Part shown: positions 16,313-25,535 of the stretch, piece after piece
How positions within the stretch are numbered: position 1 is the first letter of the stretch
How the letters are laid out: each line of letters opens with the position of its first letter
Source: Lachnospira sp. UBA4346
GTDB lineage: Bacteria; Bacillota; Clostridia; Lachnospirales; Lachnospiraceae
Direction of reading: 5' to 3'
Length of the DNA: 64,000 bases
Assembly: GCA_002394205.1 (NCBI GenBank)
Contig: DGTC01000002.1
Coordinates: 62,001 to 126,000 of the forward strand
The notes under the pieces: generated by a model
The model's database searches: none
Told to the model about the DNA's origin: nothing
The model's input: only the letters and a program-made list of their open reading frames with translations
Position numbers and translations under genes: made by a program

Positions 16313-18442
16313 TTGGAGAAGAGCAGTTTAAGGGAAAAACTACTGGCAGAAATTGTAGAACTGTTAGAAGATGCAGGTGGATTTACAGAAGTTACGCAAT
16401 TAATTGTTGATAAAGTTGCAGAATATTTACAAATGACGCATGTATGTGTTATCCAAATTAATCAGGAACGTAAGCGACTGATTAAAATTGTAGATTGGAA
16501 GCATGAGGGTGCATTGGATTTATTGATTGATGGCATGGTGTATAAAGACTTTGCTTTAGTGGATGATGAAATTTGCATTGCACATCAGTGTGAAGATATG
16601 ACGGAGCAACGACAGAATCAGATGAAAGAATATGGAATTTGTACAAGTATTACGGTTCCGATTTATATTAATGATCAGGTTGCGATGTATTTGGCTGCAT
16701 TTGATTTGGAAAAGACAATACAGTTTGATGAACATGACATTCAGTTTTTAAATATTTCAGGAAAAGTGATTCAGAATGTTGCACAGAAGAAAGTAACAAA
16801 GAATTCATTATTATCGTCTTATGAAGTATTGAAAGAAATTCTGAGCAGTATTGGTTCCGGAATTATTGTATGCAGTGCACAGGATGGATCCATTCTTTTT
16901 GAAAATGATATAGCAAAAACATCACAGGAAGTCAGAAGAACGATTAAAGATAGTATTGAAAGATTTTTTGGAGCAAAGTCAAATCAAAAAGCATATTCTC
17001 TTTTAGAACATTATGATTCTATTTCCGGACTGTGGTTTGAAGTGAAATTTTCAGATCTTACATGGATTGATGGAAGCAAGGCGTTAGTGTGTACCGCACA
17101 TGATGTTACGCAGAAGAAGAAAAATCAACAAAGAATAGAGTATCAGGCAAATAATGATTTCCTGACGGGATTATATAATCGTATGAAATGTGAACAGGAT
17201 GTTCCAAAAGAAATTGAAAAGGCGATTATAGAAGAAGGAAAGGGCGCAATTCTATTTATTGATTTGGATGACTTTAAACATATTAATGACGGTTTAGGAC
17301 ATCAGTATGGAGACATTTTGTTGCAGCAAATTGCAGCAGGATTGCAGAGCCTGTATGGAATTAAAGGACATTGCTATCGTATGGGTGGTGATGAATTTAT
17401 TGTTGTTATAGATACGGATAATTACAAAAATCTGGACAAGACAATTAAAAATATTATTGAGATGTTTAACAGTCCGTGGTATTTAATGGAAACAGAATAT
17501 TACTGTACGATGAGTATGGGAGTTGCGGTATTTCCGGATGATAGTGCAGACTGTGATGAATTAATTCGTATGGCTGATATTGCAATGTATGATGCAAAGA
17601 AGTCTGGTAAGAATCGTTATGGATATTATGACAGAAGCCGAAGCAATAATACAGGTAAGCGTCTGGATATTGAAAATAGTATGCGTCAGGCAATTGCATC
17701 GCAGATTGACGAATTTGTGGTATTCTATCAGCCGGTTATGGATGTTCATACGAATCAGTTTGTATCCTGTGAAGCATTGGTACGATGGAACAGTGCAGCT
17801 TTGGGATTTTTAGGACCGGGTGAATTTATTCCGTTGGCAGAATATTTAGGTCTGATAACATCTATAGGCGATTATGTCTTAGAGGAGGCATGCAAACAGT
17901 GTAAATATTGGAATGAACATGGCTATCCGGATTTTCGTATCAATGTCAATTTATCGGTTGTTCAGTTGCTGCAAAAGGATGTTGTAGGAAATATTTCCTC
18001 TATTCTTACAAAGACAGGGGTAAATCCAAAAAATATTGTATTAGAGATTACCGAGTCATTTGCAATTAATGACATGGACAGGGTGCTGAATATTATCGGT
18101 GGAATTAAGGCGTTAGGCCCACTTATAGCACTGGATGATTTTGGTACAGGATATTCATCATTGAATTATATTAAGCAGCTGCCATTGGATTTGATTAAGG
18201 TAGATAAAACATTTATTGATGATATAATTGATGATGAATATGCACAGGCATTTATTAAGCTGATTGTTGATTTGTCAAAGACAATTGGAACAAAGATTGT
18301 TGTCGAAGGTGTAGAAAAAGAAGAACAGTATTATTTGCTCAAAGAGTTAGGAGTAAATTATATACAGGGTTATTTGTTTGGTAAGCCGCTTTCGAGTGTG
18401 GAATTCGAACAGATTAATTTACAAGGTTTAACGAGGGATTAA
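16313..18442 (+). CDS. GAF-PAS-like-GGDEF-EAL c-di-GMP turnover protein
   Basis: A 709-residue cytoplasmic protein. Residues ~15-160 look like a GAF sensor, ~165-270 like a PAS-type domain (GSGIIVCSAQDGSILFEN), ~275-440 are GGDEF and ~455-700 EAL. The cyclase signature is intact (FIDLDDFKHIND, MGGDEF), and no RxxD inhibitory site precedes it. The EAL half keeps CEALVRW, NVNLS, EITES, DDFGTGYSS, KVDKTF and VVEGVE, so phosphodiesterase activity is plausible. It therefore may be bifunctional, switched by the sensors. The start is a TTG with GGGGG seven bases upstream. pyrC begins 43 bp downstream with no terminator between. Confidence 0.92.
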   Translation: MEKSSLREKLLAEIVELLEDAGGFTEVTQLIVDKVAEYLQMTHVCVIQINQERKRLIKIVDWKHEGALDLLIDGMVYKDFALVDDEICIAHQCEDMTEQRQNQMKEYGICTSITVPIYINDQVAMYLAAFDLEKTIQFDEHDIQFLNISGKVIQNVAQKKVTKNSLLSSYEVLKEILSSIGSGIIVCSAQDGSILFENDIAKTSQEVRRTIKDSIERFFGAKSNQKAYSLLEHYDSISGLWFEVKFSDLTWIDGSKALVCTAHDVTQKKKNQQRIEYQANNDFLTGLYNRMKCEQDVPKEIEKAIIEEGKGAILFIDLDDFKHINDGLGHQYGDILLQQIAAGLQSLYGIKGHCYRMGGDEFIVVIDTDNYKNLDKTIKNIIEMFNSPWYLMETEYYCTMSMGVAVFPDDSADCDELIRMADIAMYDAKKSGKNRYGYYDRSRSNNTGKRLDIENSMRQAIASQIDEFVVFYQPVMDVHTNQFVSCEALVRWNSAALGFLGPGEFIPLAEYLGLITSIGDYVLEEACKQCKYWNEHGYPDFRINVNLSVVQLLQKDVVGNISSILTKTGVNPKNIVLEITESFAINDMDRVLNIIGGIKALGPLIALDDFGTGYSSLNYIKQLPLDLIKVDKTFIDDIIDDEYAQAFIKLIVDLSKTIGTKIVVEGVEKEEQYYLLKELGVNYIQGYLFGKPLSSVEFEQINLQGLTRD

Positions 18443-18485
18443 ATAGGATAAATAGCAGAGAAGATGTCTGCAGATTGGAGAAAGT

Positions 18486-19808
18486 ATGAAAACATTAATT
18501 CAGAACGGAAGGGTATTAGACCCTGCAAGCAACACAGATGCCATTAGAGATATTCTTGTAGAAGATGGTGTAATCAGTAAGGTGGAAGAACATATTACGG
18601 AAGAGGCAGACAGCGTGATTGATGCTGCAGGCTGTTATGTTATGCCGGGACTGATTGATTTGCATGTTCATTTTAGAGAGCCGGGTTTTGAACACAAAGA
18701 AACAATTCGTACAGGAGCAAGAGCAGCAGCGAGAGGTGGATTTACAACAGTATGTGCAATGCCAAATACGAAGCCCGTTATTGACAGCGTCGAGATGGTG
18801 AAGATGGTTATTGACAAAGCAAAAGAAGTAACGGATATTCATGTTCTGCCAATTGCAGCGATTACAGCAGGTCAGGATGGAGAATATATTACAGATTTTG
18901 AGAAATTGTATGCAAATGGAGCAATTGCGGTTAGTGAAGATGGGAAGTCTGTTATGAATGCGAGAGTTGCACGTCAGGCGATGCGTCTTGCGGCAGATGT
19001 TGGAATTCCTGTATTTGCACATTGTGAAGATAAGAATCTTGTAGCAAGAGGCGTTATGAATGCCGGTAACAGAGCAAAGGAATTAGGCTTCTACGGTATT
19101 ATGAATGCAGTGGAAGATACAATTGTAGCAAGAGATATTCTTCTTGCAAAAAATACAGGTGCACAGTTACATCTATGCCATTGTTCAACAGAAGACAGTG
19201 TGAAGATGGTACGTCTTGCAAAAGAAGAAGGATTAAATGTAACAGCAGAAGTTACACCACATCATTTCACATTGACAGAAGATGCAATCACAGAAGATGA
19301 TGCGAATTATAAGATGAATCCGCCACTTCGTACACAGAAGGATGTAGATACATTAAAAGAAGGCTTAAAAGACGGTACAATGGATGTGATTTCGACAGAC
19401 CATGCACCACATCATAAGACAGAGAAGGAACGTTCATTTACAGAAGCTCCATTTGGTATTACAGGCTTAGAGACATCTGTATGTCTGACAATAACAGAAC
19501 TTGTTGATAAGGGCGTGCTTACTCCATTACAGATGGCAGAACGTATGAGTTATAAGCCAGCTCAGATTATTCATATTGATAAGGGAACATTATTACCGGG
19601 AAAGGAAGCAGATATTACAATTATCAATCCAAATGATGAATATGAAATCGACAGCAGATTATTTGCTTCTATGGGGAAAAACACGCCATTTGACGGTAAG
19701 AAGGTAAAAGGCAGAGTTGTATATACAATCGTAGGCGGTAAAATTGTATATTCTTATCGTCCGGGAAGTGAAGTTATCGTAGATAAGGATGTTCCAAAAC
19801 TTCCATAA
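18486..19808 (+). CDS. pyrC: Dihydroorotase
   Basis: Cyclises N-carbamoyl-aspartate to dihydroorotate in UMP synthesis. The 440-residue class I type enzyme has the zinc motif DLHVHFREPG, the later His ligands (FAHCEDKN, LHLCHCST), and the catalytic Asp in ISTDHAPHH. First in a group of pyrimidine genes, although pyrF has its own promoter. Transcription may come from the upstream GGDEF-EAL gene, since no promoter is obvious in the 43-bp gap. pyrB and the carbamoyl-phosphate synthase genes are not in the window. Confidence 0.96.
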   Translation: MKTLIQNGRVLDPASNTDAIRDILVEDGVISKVEEHITEEADSVIDAAGCYVMPGLIDLHVHFREPGFEHKETIRTGARAAARGGFTTVCAMPNTKPVIDSVEMVKMVIDKAKEVTDIHVLPIAAITAGQDGEYITDFEKLYANGAIAVSEDGKSVMNARVARQAMRLAADVGIPVFAHCEDKNLVARGVMNAGNRAKELGFYGIMNAVEDTIVARDILLAKNTGAQLHLCHCSTEDSVKMVRLAKEEGLNVTAEVTPHHFTLTEDAITEDDANYKMNPPLRTQKDVDTLKEGLKDGTMDVISTDHAPHHKTEKERSFTEAPFGITGLETSVCLTITELVDKGVLTPLQMAERMSYKPAQIIHIDKGTLLPGKEADITIINPNDEYEIDSRLFASMGKNTPFDGKKVKGRVVYTIVGGKIVYSYRPGSEVIVDKDVPKLP

Positions 19809-19890
19809 TATTCAAAAAATGGATTGGCCAAACGTGTTTGGATACAGAATTGGTATATGCCGGTAAATCATATAAACTTTGAAAAAAGCA

Positions 19891-19919
19891 TTGCAAGTAC
19901 CGAAAAAGACAGGTACAAT
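19891..19919 (+). promoter_or_regulatory. Sigma-A promoter of pyrF
   Basis: TTGCAA (19891-19896), a 17-bp spacer and TACAAT (19914-19919), 65 bp before the start codon. No PyrR-type attenuator is recognisable. Confidence 0.7.
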
Positions 19920-19984
19920 ACATTAGATTGTAAAAATAAAAGAGTATGCAAGAGTGAATGAACTTTGCACGGAAAGGATTACAC

Positions 19985-20908
19985 ATGATTAACAAATTAG
20001 TTGCAAAAATTAAACAGCAGGATGCTCCAATTGTTGTTGGATTAGATCCAATGTTAAAGTATGTTCCGCAACATTTACAGGATGCAGCATTTGAGGAATA
20101 TGGCGAGACATTAAAGGGAGCGGCAGAAGCAATCTGGCAGTATAATAAGGCAATTATTGATAATATTTATGACATTGTTCCGGCTGTAAAGCCACAGATT
20201 GCCATGTATGAGCAGTTTGGTATTGAAGGATTACAGGCGTTTAAGAAGACCGTTGATTATTGTCATGAGAAGGATATGGTTGTAATCGGTGATGTAAAAC
20301 GTGGTGATATTGGTTCAACATCAGAAGCATATGCAGTAGCACATTTGGGTAAAGTTCAGGTAGGTTCTAAGCAGATTACTCCATTTGACGAGGATTTTGC
20401 AACAGTGAATCCATATCTTGGTTCAGACGGAATCGTACCATTTACAAAGGTTTGCAAAGAAGAAAAGAAGGGAATCTTTATTCTTGTTAAGACATCAAAT
20501 CCATCCAGTGGAGAGTTTCAGGACAGATTAATTGATGGTAAGCCACTTTATGAGCATGTTGGTGCAAAGGTAGATGAATGGGGCAGAGAATGTATGGGAG
20601 ATGATTACAGCTATGTAGGAGCTGTTGTAGGTGCTACATATCCGGAAATGGGTGCGGCACTTCGTAAGATTATGCCAAAGGCCTATATTCTTGTGCCGGG
20701 TTATGGTGCACAGGGTGGAACAGGGAAAGACCTTGTGAACTTCTTTAACAAAGATGGATTAGGTGCAATTGTAAATAGTTCAAGAGGAATTATTGCAGCA
20801 TATAAGAAGGAAGAATATGCAAAGTTCGGTGAAAAGAATTTCGCAGAGGCTTCCAGACAGGCAGCATTAGATATGATTGCAGATATTAATGGTGCATTAG
20901 GTAAATAA
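19985..20908 (+). CDS. pyrF: Orotidine-5'-phosphate decarboxylase, long (type 2) form
   Basis: Last step of UMP synthesis: decarboxylates OMP. At 307 residues it belongs to the longer subgroup. VVGLDPML near the N terminus, VKPQIAMYEQFG, the catalytic DVKRGDIGST with its Lys/Asp pair, and the phosphate-binding PGYGAQGG and NSSRGI motifs are visible. The ATG at 19985 has GGAAAGGA upstream; a longer in-frame start at 19958 would bury that site. It lies between pyrC and pyrK. Confidence 0.95.
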   Translation: MINKLVAKIKQQDAPIVVGLDPMLKYVPQHLQDAAFEEYGETLKGAAEAIWQYNKAIIDNIYDIVPAVKPQIAMYEQFGIEGLQAFKKTVDYCHEKDMVVIGDVKRGDIGSTSEAYAVAHLGKVQVGSKQITPFDEDFATVNPYLGSDGIVPFTKVCKEEKKGIFILVKTSNPSSGEFQDRLIDGKPLYEHVGAKVDEWGRECMGDDYSYVGAVVGATYPEMGAALRKIMPKAYILVPGYGAQGGTGKDLVNFFNKDGLGAIVNSSRGIIAAYKKEEYAKFGEKNFAEASRQAALDMIADINGALGK

Positions 20909-21055
20909 TTGAGAATGATTTAGAGAAGCTGATATAAATGTTTGGTGAACGTTAAAAAGGCTTATAGTGTGCAGTATAAAGAATAGAATGGATTAAAAAA
21001 GGTGTATCTTGCAGCAAAGGTACACCTTTCTGATAGAATGAGAAAGGAAAGAATT

Positions 21056-21850
21056 ATGGCATATAGAGAACATGCAAAGATTGTAAAAGCAAACTGTCTT
21101 GCAACAGGTGTCTATGAAATCTGGTTTGAAACAGAACAGATTGCAAAAGAAGCAAAACCGGGACAATTCATATCTGTATATTCAAATGATACAGCAAGAT
21201 TACTTCCAAGACCAATTAGTATTTGTCGAATTGAAGGCAATCAGGTGCGCATCGTATATCGTGTTGTTGGAAAAGGAACAGACGAATTTTCAAAGATGCA
21301 GGTCGGAGAGTACTTAAATATTCAGGGACCACTTGGGAATGGTTATGAGATTGATAAGATTTTATCAAAGGTTCAGCCAAATGCAGAAGGTAAGAAAAAG
21401 GCGATTCTGTTTGGCGGTGGTATTGGCGTACCTCCAATGTTAGAACTGGCAAAGCAGCTTCCGTGTGACTGCGAAGTTGTATTAGGCTATCGTAACGATG
21501 AATTGTTCTTGAAGAATGAGTTCGATGAAGTGGCGCACGTAACCGTTGCAACAGAAGATGGCAGTGTTGGAACAAAAGGAAATGTATTAGATGCAGTTCG
21601 TGCATGTAATATTACAGGGGATGTCATTTTTGCCTGCGGTCCAATGCCGATGCTTCGTGCAATTAAAGCATATGCTGCTGAACAGGGAGTTGATGCATAT
21701 ATTTCATTAGAAGAAAAGATGGCTTGTGGCGTAGGTGCCTGTCTTGCATGTGTATGTAAGACAAAAGAAAAGGATGAACATTCACAGGTTCACAACACAA
21801 GAATCTGTAAAGAAGGACCAGTATTTGATGCGAAGGAGGTAGAAATCTAA
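21056..21850 (+). CDS. pyrK: Dihydroorotate dehydrogenase B, electron-transfer subunit
   Basis: Passes electrons from PyrD to NAD. The 264-residue protein has an FAD-binding barrel (LLPRPISIC), an NAD-binding GGGIGVPPML, CGPMPML, and a C-terminal [2Fe-2S] cluster with cysteines in MACGVGACLACVCK and a distant Cys in TRICKEGP. The ATG at 21056 has AAAGGAAAG upstream. Its stop overlaps the pyrD start (TAATG), the usual coupling for this heterotetramer. A small inverted repeat (AGGTGTA/TACACCT, ~21000-21027) lies in the leader and its function is unknown. Confidence 0.95.
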   Translation: MAYREHAKIVKANCLATGVYEIWFETEQIAKEAKPGQFISVYSNDTARLLPRPISICRIEGNQVRIVYRVVGKGTDEFSKMQVGEYLNIQGPLGNGYEIDKILSKVQPNAEGKKKAILFGGGIGVPPMLELAKQLPCDCEVVLGYRNDELFLKNEFDEVAHVTVATEDGSVGTKGNVLDAVRACNITGDVIFACGPMPMLRAIKAYAAEQGVDAYISLEEKMACGVGACLACVCKTKEKDEHSQVHNTRICKEGPVFDAKEVEI

Positions 21851-22755
21851 TGGCAAACTTATCAGTAGAAATTGCAGGAGTCACACTAAAGAATCCGGTT
21901 ATGCCAGCCTCCGGTACATTTGGTTCAGGGATGGAATACAGCGAATATGTGGATTTGAACAGATTGGGCGCTGTGGTTACAAAGGGCGTGGCAAATGTTC
22001 CGTGGCCGGGCAATCCGACACCTAGAATTGCAGAAACACATAGTGGAATGATGAATGCAATCGGCTTACAGAATCCGGGACTTGATACATTTATCAAGCG
22101 TGATATTCCATTTTTAAAGAAATATGATACAAAGATTATTGTAAATGTATGTGGAAAATCCGAAGAGGATTATGTAGATGCAGTGGAAAAGTTAGCAGAC
22201 CAACCGGTTGATTTATTAGAAATCAATATTTCCTGTCCAAATGTGAAGGAAGGCGGTATCGCATTCGGTCAGGTTCCGGCATCCGCAGAACATATTACAA
22301 AGGCAATCAAAAAGGTTGCAAAGCAGCCGGTTATTATGAAGCTGAGTCCAAATGTAACAAGTATCGCAGAGATGGCAAAGGCTGTCGAAGCAGGTGGCGC
22401 AGATGCAATCTCTCTTATTAATACATTGACAGGAATGAAGATTGATGTGAATCGCCGTACTTTCGCCGTGGCGAATAAGACAGCGGGTGTATCTGGGCCT
22501 GCAATTAAACCGATTGCAGTTCGTATGGTATATGAGGCAGCGCATGCAGTGAACCTTCCGATTATTGGTATGGGTGGAATTGCCTGTGCAGAAGATGCAC
22601 TGGAATTCATTATGGCAGGTGCGACAGCGGTATCTGTCGGAACATCTAATTTCCACAATCCGATGACGATGATTGAAGTGATTGATGGAATTGAAGCATA
22701 TATGAACCGCAATGGCGTGAAGGATATTCATGAGTTGATTGGATGTGTGGAATAG
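21850..22755 (+). CDS. pyrD: Dihydroorotate dehydrogenase B, catalytic subunit
   Basis: FMN enzyme that oxidises dihydroorotate to orotate together with PyrK. The 301-residue protein shows NPVMPASGTFG, NAIGLQNPG, the active-site cysteine in EINISCPNVKEGG, MKLSPNVT and the phosphate-binding GMGGIACAEDALEF. The ATG overlaps the pyrK stop by one base, so both subunits should be made together. A clear terminator follows, so pyrE, further downstream, is in a separate unit. Confidence 0.96.
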   Translation: MANLSVEIAGVTLKNPVMPASGTFGSGMEYSEYVDLNRLGAVVTKGVANVPWPGNPTPRIAETHSGMMNAIGLQNPGLDTFIKRDIPFLKKYDTKIIVNVCGKSEEDYVDAVEKLADQPVDLLEINISCPNVKEGGIAFGQVPASAEHITKAIKKVAKQPVIMKLSPNVTSIAEMAKAVEAGGADAISLINTLTGMKIDVNRRTFAVANKTAGVSGPAIKPIAVRMVYEAAHAVNLPIIGMGGIACAEDALEFIMAGATAVSVGTSNFHNPMTMIEVIDGIEAYMNRNGVKDIHELIGCVE

Positions 22756-22796
22756 AACCAATCATAGAAGTACAATCATATCATCAAATAATATAG

Positions 22797-22834
22797 ACAG
22801 GAATGAAATGTAGATATTTCATTCCTGTTTTTTA
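22797..22834 (+). terminator. Rho-independent terminator after pyrD
   Basis: Perfect 13-bp stem (ACAGGAATGAAAT / ATTTCATTCCTGT), six-base loop and a T run. Confidence 0.92.
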
Positions 22835-22880
22835 TCGTCGTTGTTTTCTATATATTTTGATATTATGTTATATATAACAC

Positions 22881-22909
22881 TTGCACTTGAAAAAATATTG
22901 TGTTACTAT
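22881..22909 (+). promoter_or_regulatory. Probable promoter of the Rpn-family gene after pyrD
   Basis: TTGCAC (22881-22886), a 17-bp spacer and TACTAT (22904-22909) give a leader of about 180 A/T-rich bases before the gene. Apart from this and the pyrD terminator I see nothing in 22756-23097. Confidence 0.5.
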
Positions 22910-23097
22910 ATGGATATAGAATTCTATTAGTATATAAAATAAACAATCTTTTATATTTGCGAAATGCAAATGTATCTATTTGTGGTAGAAAATGTGTTTG
23001 AATTTTCAATAGATTTGGAAGATACAAACAATTGCTGCAAAATAAATTTCCAACAGAATGAAAAGAATAAATCTTGAAACATATACAGGAGAAGAAT

Positions 23098-23928
23098 ATG
23101 GTAAATAAAAATGCATGGGATAAAACGATGCAAAGCATTGATGAAATTATTGATGGAATGTCATTAATGGATGATGATTTGTTTGGTTTGGTGTTTGATG
23201 GAAATATTTCGGCAACGCAGATACTTGTTCAGACAATTTTGAATCGTACATACTTAAAAATTATTAGAGCAGAGGGACAGAAGGAGTTGAGAAATCCAGA
23301 AATAGAGGGGCGAAAAATTAGGTTAGATATACTTGCACAGGATAATAAAGGGCGTTATTATAATTGTGAGGTACAAAGAAAGAGCGATGGAGCACATCCA
23401 AAACGTGCAAGATATCACAGCAGCATGATAGATGCAAGAATGTTATATAAAGGGCAAAAATTTACAGAATTAAATGAGTCTTATGTAATTTTTATAACAG
23501 AAAAGGATTATTTCAAAGGAGGCAGAGCGGTTTATACGGTCGATCGTCATTTGAAAGAGATGGATAAAGCGTTTGAAGATGGCTCACATATTATCTATGT
23601 GAATGGAAGTTATATAGGTGATGATGCAATCGGAGCATTATTGAAGGACTTCCGTTGCACAAATCCAGAGGATATCCAGAATGATACACTTGCGCAGAGC
23701 GTAAAATATTATAAAGAAGATGAAGGAGGTCGAGAAATTATGTGTGAAAGTGTAGAGAGATATGCACAACAGTATGCAACAATAAAAGCAATACAGACAA
23801 TGATAGAAACAAGCGTAGAATTAGGTGCGGATAAAGAAAAAACAATAGAAATCTTAAAAAGAAAGTTCAATTTAACGGAAGAAGAAGCGCAGCAGGCATA
23901 TGACCAATATACATCGGTGATGATATAG
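23098..23928 (+). CDS. Rpn / PD-(D/E)XK nuclease family protein (annotated elsewhere as a transposase family)
   Basis: A 276-residue protein with the PD-(D/E)XK fold of the Rpn group: the acidic residue in KIRLDILAQD and the E-x-Q pair in YNCEVQRKS make the nuclease core, followed by RARYHSSMID and an adaptable C-terminal helix region (TIEILKRKFNLTEEEAQQAYDQY). Known Rpn proteins are DNA endonucleases linked to recombination and to phage defence. It belongs to a different subgroup from the two tandem copies at 35-37.6 kb. The ATG at 23098 has AGGAGAAG upstream. It sits between pyrD and pyrE with its own promoter and terminator, as an inserted cassette would. Confidence 0.85.
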   Translation: MVNKNAWDKTMQSIDEIIDGMSLMDDDLFGLVFDGNISATQILVQTILNRTYLKIIRAEGQKELRNPEIEGRKIRLDILAQDNKGRYYNCEVQRKSDGAHPKRARYHSSMIDARMLYKGQKFTELNESYVIFITEKDYFKGGRAVYTVDRHLKEMDKAFEDGSHIIYVNGSYIGDDAIGALLKDFRCTNPEDIQNDTLAQSVKYYKEDEGGREIMCESVERYAQQYATIKAIQTMIETSVELGADKEKTIEILKRKFNLTEEEAQQAYDQYTSVMI

Positions 23929-23948
23929 CATACTTACAAAGTAATTGA

Positions 23949-23992
23949 AAGCACTAGGTATTTATGGTAGTATATAAATACTGGGTGCTTTT
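23949..23992 (+). terminator. Terminator after the Rpn gene
   Basis: An imperfect stem (AAGCACTAGGTATTTAT with ATAAATACTGGGTGCTT) followed by a short T run. Confidence 0.7.
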
Positions 23993-24087
23993 GCTATTAT
24001 GATATAAAATAGTTTGGGTACGAATCAGCTGTAGGGAATACAGTGAAAGGAAAATAATGGAATTGTTTCGAATCAGGAGGATGCAAG

Positions 24088-24768
24088 ATGGAAACTTACA
24101 AGCAGGAATTTATTGATTTTATGGTAGATAGTGAAGTGTTACGTTTTGGTGAATTTACATTAAAGAGTGGTAGAAAGTCTCCATTCTTTATGAATGCAGG
24201 TGGATATGTAACAGGTTCGCAGTTAAAGAAGTTAGGCGAATATTATGCAAAGGCAATCCATGATAAGTATGGCGATGATTTTGATGTATTGTTCGGACCA
24301 GCTTATAAAGGAATTCCAATCTCTGTTGTAACGGCAATTGCTTATAGTGAATTATATGGTAAGGAAGTAAGATACTGCTCAGACCGTAAGGAAGAAAAAG
24401 ATCATGGAGCAGATAAGGGCAGTTTTCTTGGAAGTAAGTTACAGGACGGCGACCGTGTGATTATGATTGAAGATGTTACAACATCTGGTAAATCCATGGA
24501 AGAAACAGTACCGAAAGTAAGAGGCGCAGCAGATGTAACAATCGTTGGTCTTATGGTTTCATTAAATAGAATGGAAGTAGGTCTTGGTGGTAAAGTAAGT
24601 GCTTTGGATGAGATTAAAGAACGTTACGGATTTGAGACAAATGCTATCGTATCTATGGCAGATGTTGTAGAGCATCTTTACAATAAGCCTTGCAATGGAG
24701 AAGTTGTGATTGATGATCAGATTAAAGCTGCAATTGATACATACTATAATGAATATGGCGTAAAGTAA
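24088..24768 (+). CDS. pyrE: Orotate phosphoribosyltransferase
   Basis: Joins orotate to PRPP to make OMP, the substrate of PyrF. The 226-residue type I phosphoribosyltransferase has FTLKSGRKSPFFMNAG, the catalytic loop lysines in CSDRKEEKDHG and the PRPP signature VIMIEDVTTSGKS. Separated from pyrKD by a terminator, an Rpn gene and a second terminator, so it needs its own promoter in 23993-24087; none stands out there. Confidence 0.96.
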   Translation: METYKQEFIDFMVDSEVLRFGEFTLKSGRKSPFFMNAGGYVTGSQLKKLGEYYAKAIHDKYGDDFDVLFGPAYKGIPISVVTAIAYSELYGKEVRYCSDRKEEKDHGADKGSFLGSKLQDGDRVIMIEDVTTSGKSMEETVPKVRGAADVTIVGLMVSLNRMEVGLGGKVSALDEIKERYGFETNAIVSMADVVEHLYNKPCNGEVVIDDQIKAAIDTYYNEYGVK

Positions 24769-24852
24769 TTTTTTGTAAAATTTTCATAGTAATATTATTT
24801 ATATCACAGTGTAATTAGCAGCTGAATATTTAAAGAAAGAGTGGGAAAAGAT

Positions 24853-25005
24853 ATGGACGAGAAGTTGTATAAGAAATTAAAGTCAGTAGGTGCATGGAAT
24901 TTGGTATGTGGAATTCTTTCCATTGTTGTCGGATTAACAACGGGAATTTTGTTAATTGTTAGTGGTGGAAGACTTCTTTCACATAAGTCAGAAACGTTAT
25001 TCTAG
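24853..25005 (+). CDS. Small membrane protein (50 residues)
   Basis: A short reading frame with a GGGAAAAG site upstream. It encodes a charged N terminus (MDEKLYKKLKSVGAW), one long or two short hydrophobic segments (NLVCGILSIVVGLTTGILLIVSGG) and a basic C-terminal end. The frame lies in line with a series of small membrane-protein genes downstream, which supports it being real. No family recognised. Confidence 0.6.
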   Translation: MDEKLYKKLKSVGAWNLVCGILSIVVGLTTGILLIVSGGRLLSHKSETLF

Positions 25006-25032
25006 AATAAAATACAGGCATAGGAGAGTAAA

Positions 25033-25491
25033 ATGAAAAGGAAAATTCGAAGAGGCGTAGGCTGGTGTATGTTTGTGGTATACATCGCAGCACTCCTCTA
25101 TGTCATGTTTTTTTCAGAAGATTTAGGAAGAACAGGGGCGGCAAGAACATATCGGTATAATTTGGTACTGTTTAAGGAGATTAAACGATTTATTTATAAT
25201 TATCAGAATCTTGGTCTGATGGCAGTATTATTAAATGTAGCAGGAAATATTCTGGTATTTATGCCATTTGGATTTATGTTGCCAATCCTAACTTCCTATA
25301 AAGGAAAATTTGTTTCAGCATTGTTTGGAACGTTTGCATTAAGTCTGTTTATTGAAACAACCCAGCTTATTTTCAGAGTTGGTTGCTTTGATGTAGATGA
25401 TTTGCTGCTTAATACAGTAGGCGGTGTACTTGGGTATATTGTATATGCAATTCGGCGTATGTATCTGAAACACAAGTATAAGAGAAAATAG
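25033..25491 (+). CDS. VanZ-like membrane protein
   Basis: A 152-residue protein with about four transmembrane helices. The VanZ pattern is clear: an N-terminal helix (VYIAALLYVMFFSED), NLVLFKEIKRF, then GNILVFMPFGFMLPIL, FIETTQLIFRVGCFDVDDLLLNTVGGVLGY. VanZ proteins are linked to low-level teicoplanin resistance in one transposon, but most homologues have no proven role. It lies 27 bp after the 50-residue membrane protein gene and may be co-transcribed with the genes on both sides. Confidence 0.88.
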   Translation: MKRKIRRGVGWCMFVVYIAALLYVMFFSEDLGRTGAARTYRYNLVLFKEIKRFIYNYQNLGLMAVLLNVAGNILVFMPFGFMLPILTSYKGKFVSALFGTFALSLFIETTQLIFRVGCFDVDDLLLNTVGGVLGYIVYAIRRMYLKHKYKRK

Positions 25492-25535
25492 CTTACACTG
25501 GTATTTTCGTTTTAAACATATGGATGGAGAATAGA

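Noticed and set aside
23098..23928. A complete insertion sequence around the Rpn gene
   Set aside because: No terminal inverted repeats or target duplications could be seen around 22835-24000, and Rpn proteins are not proven to transpose on their own.
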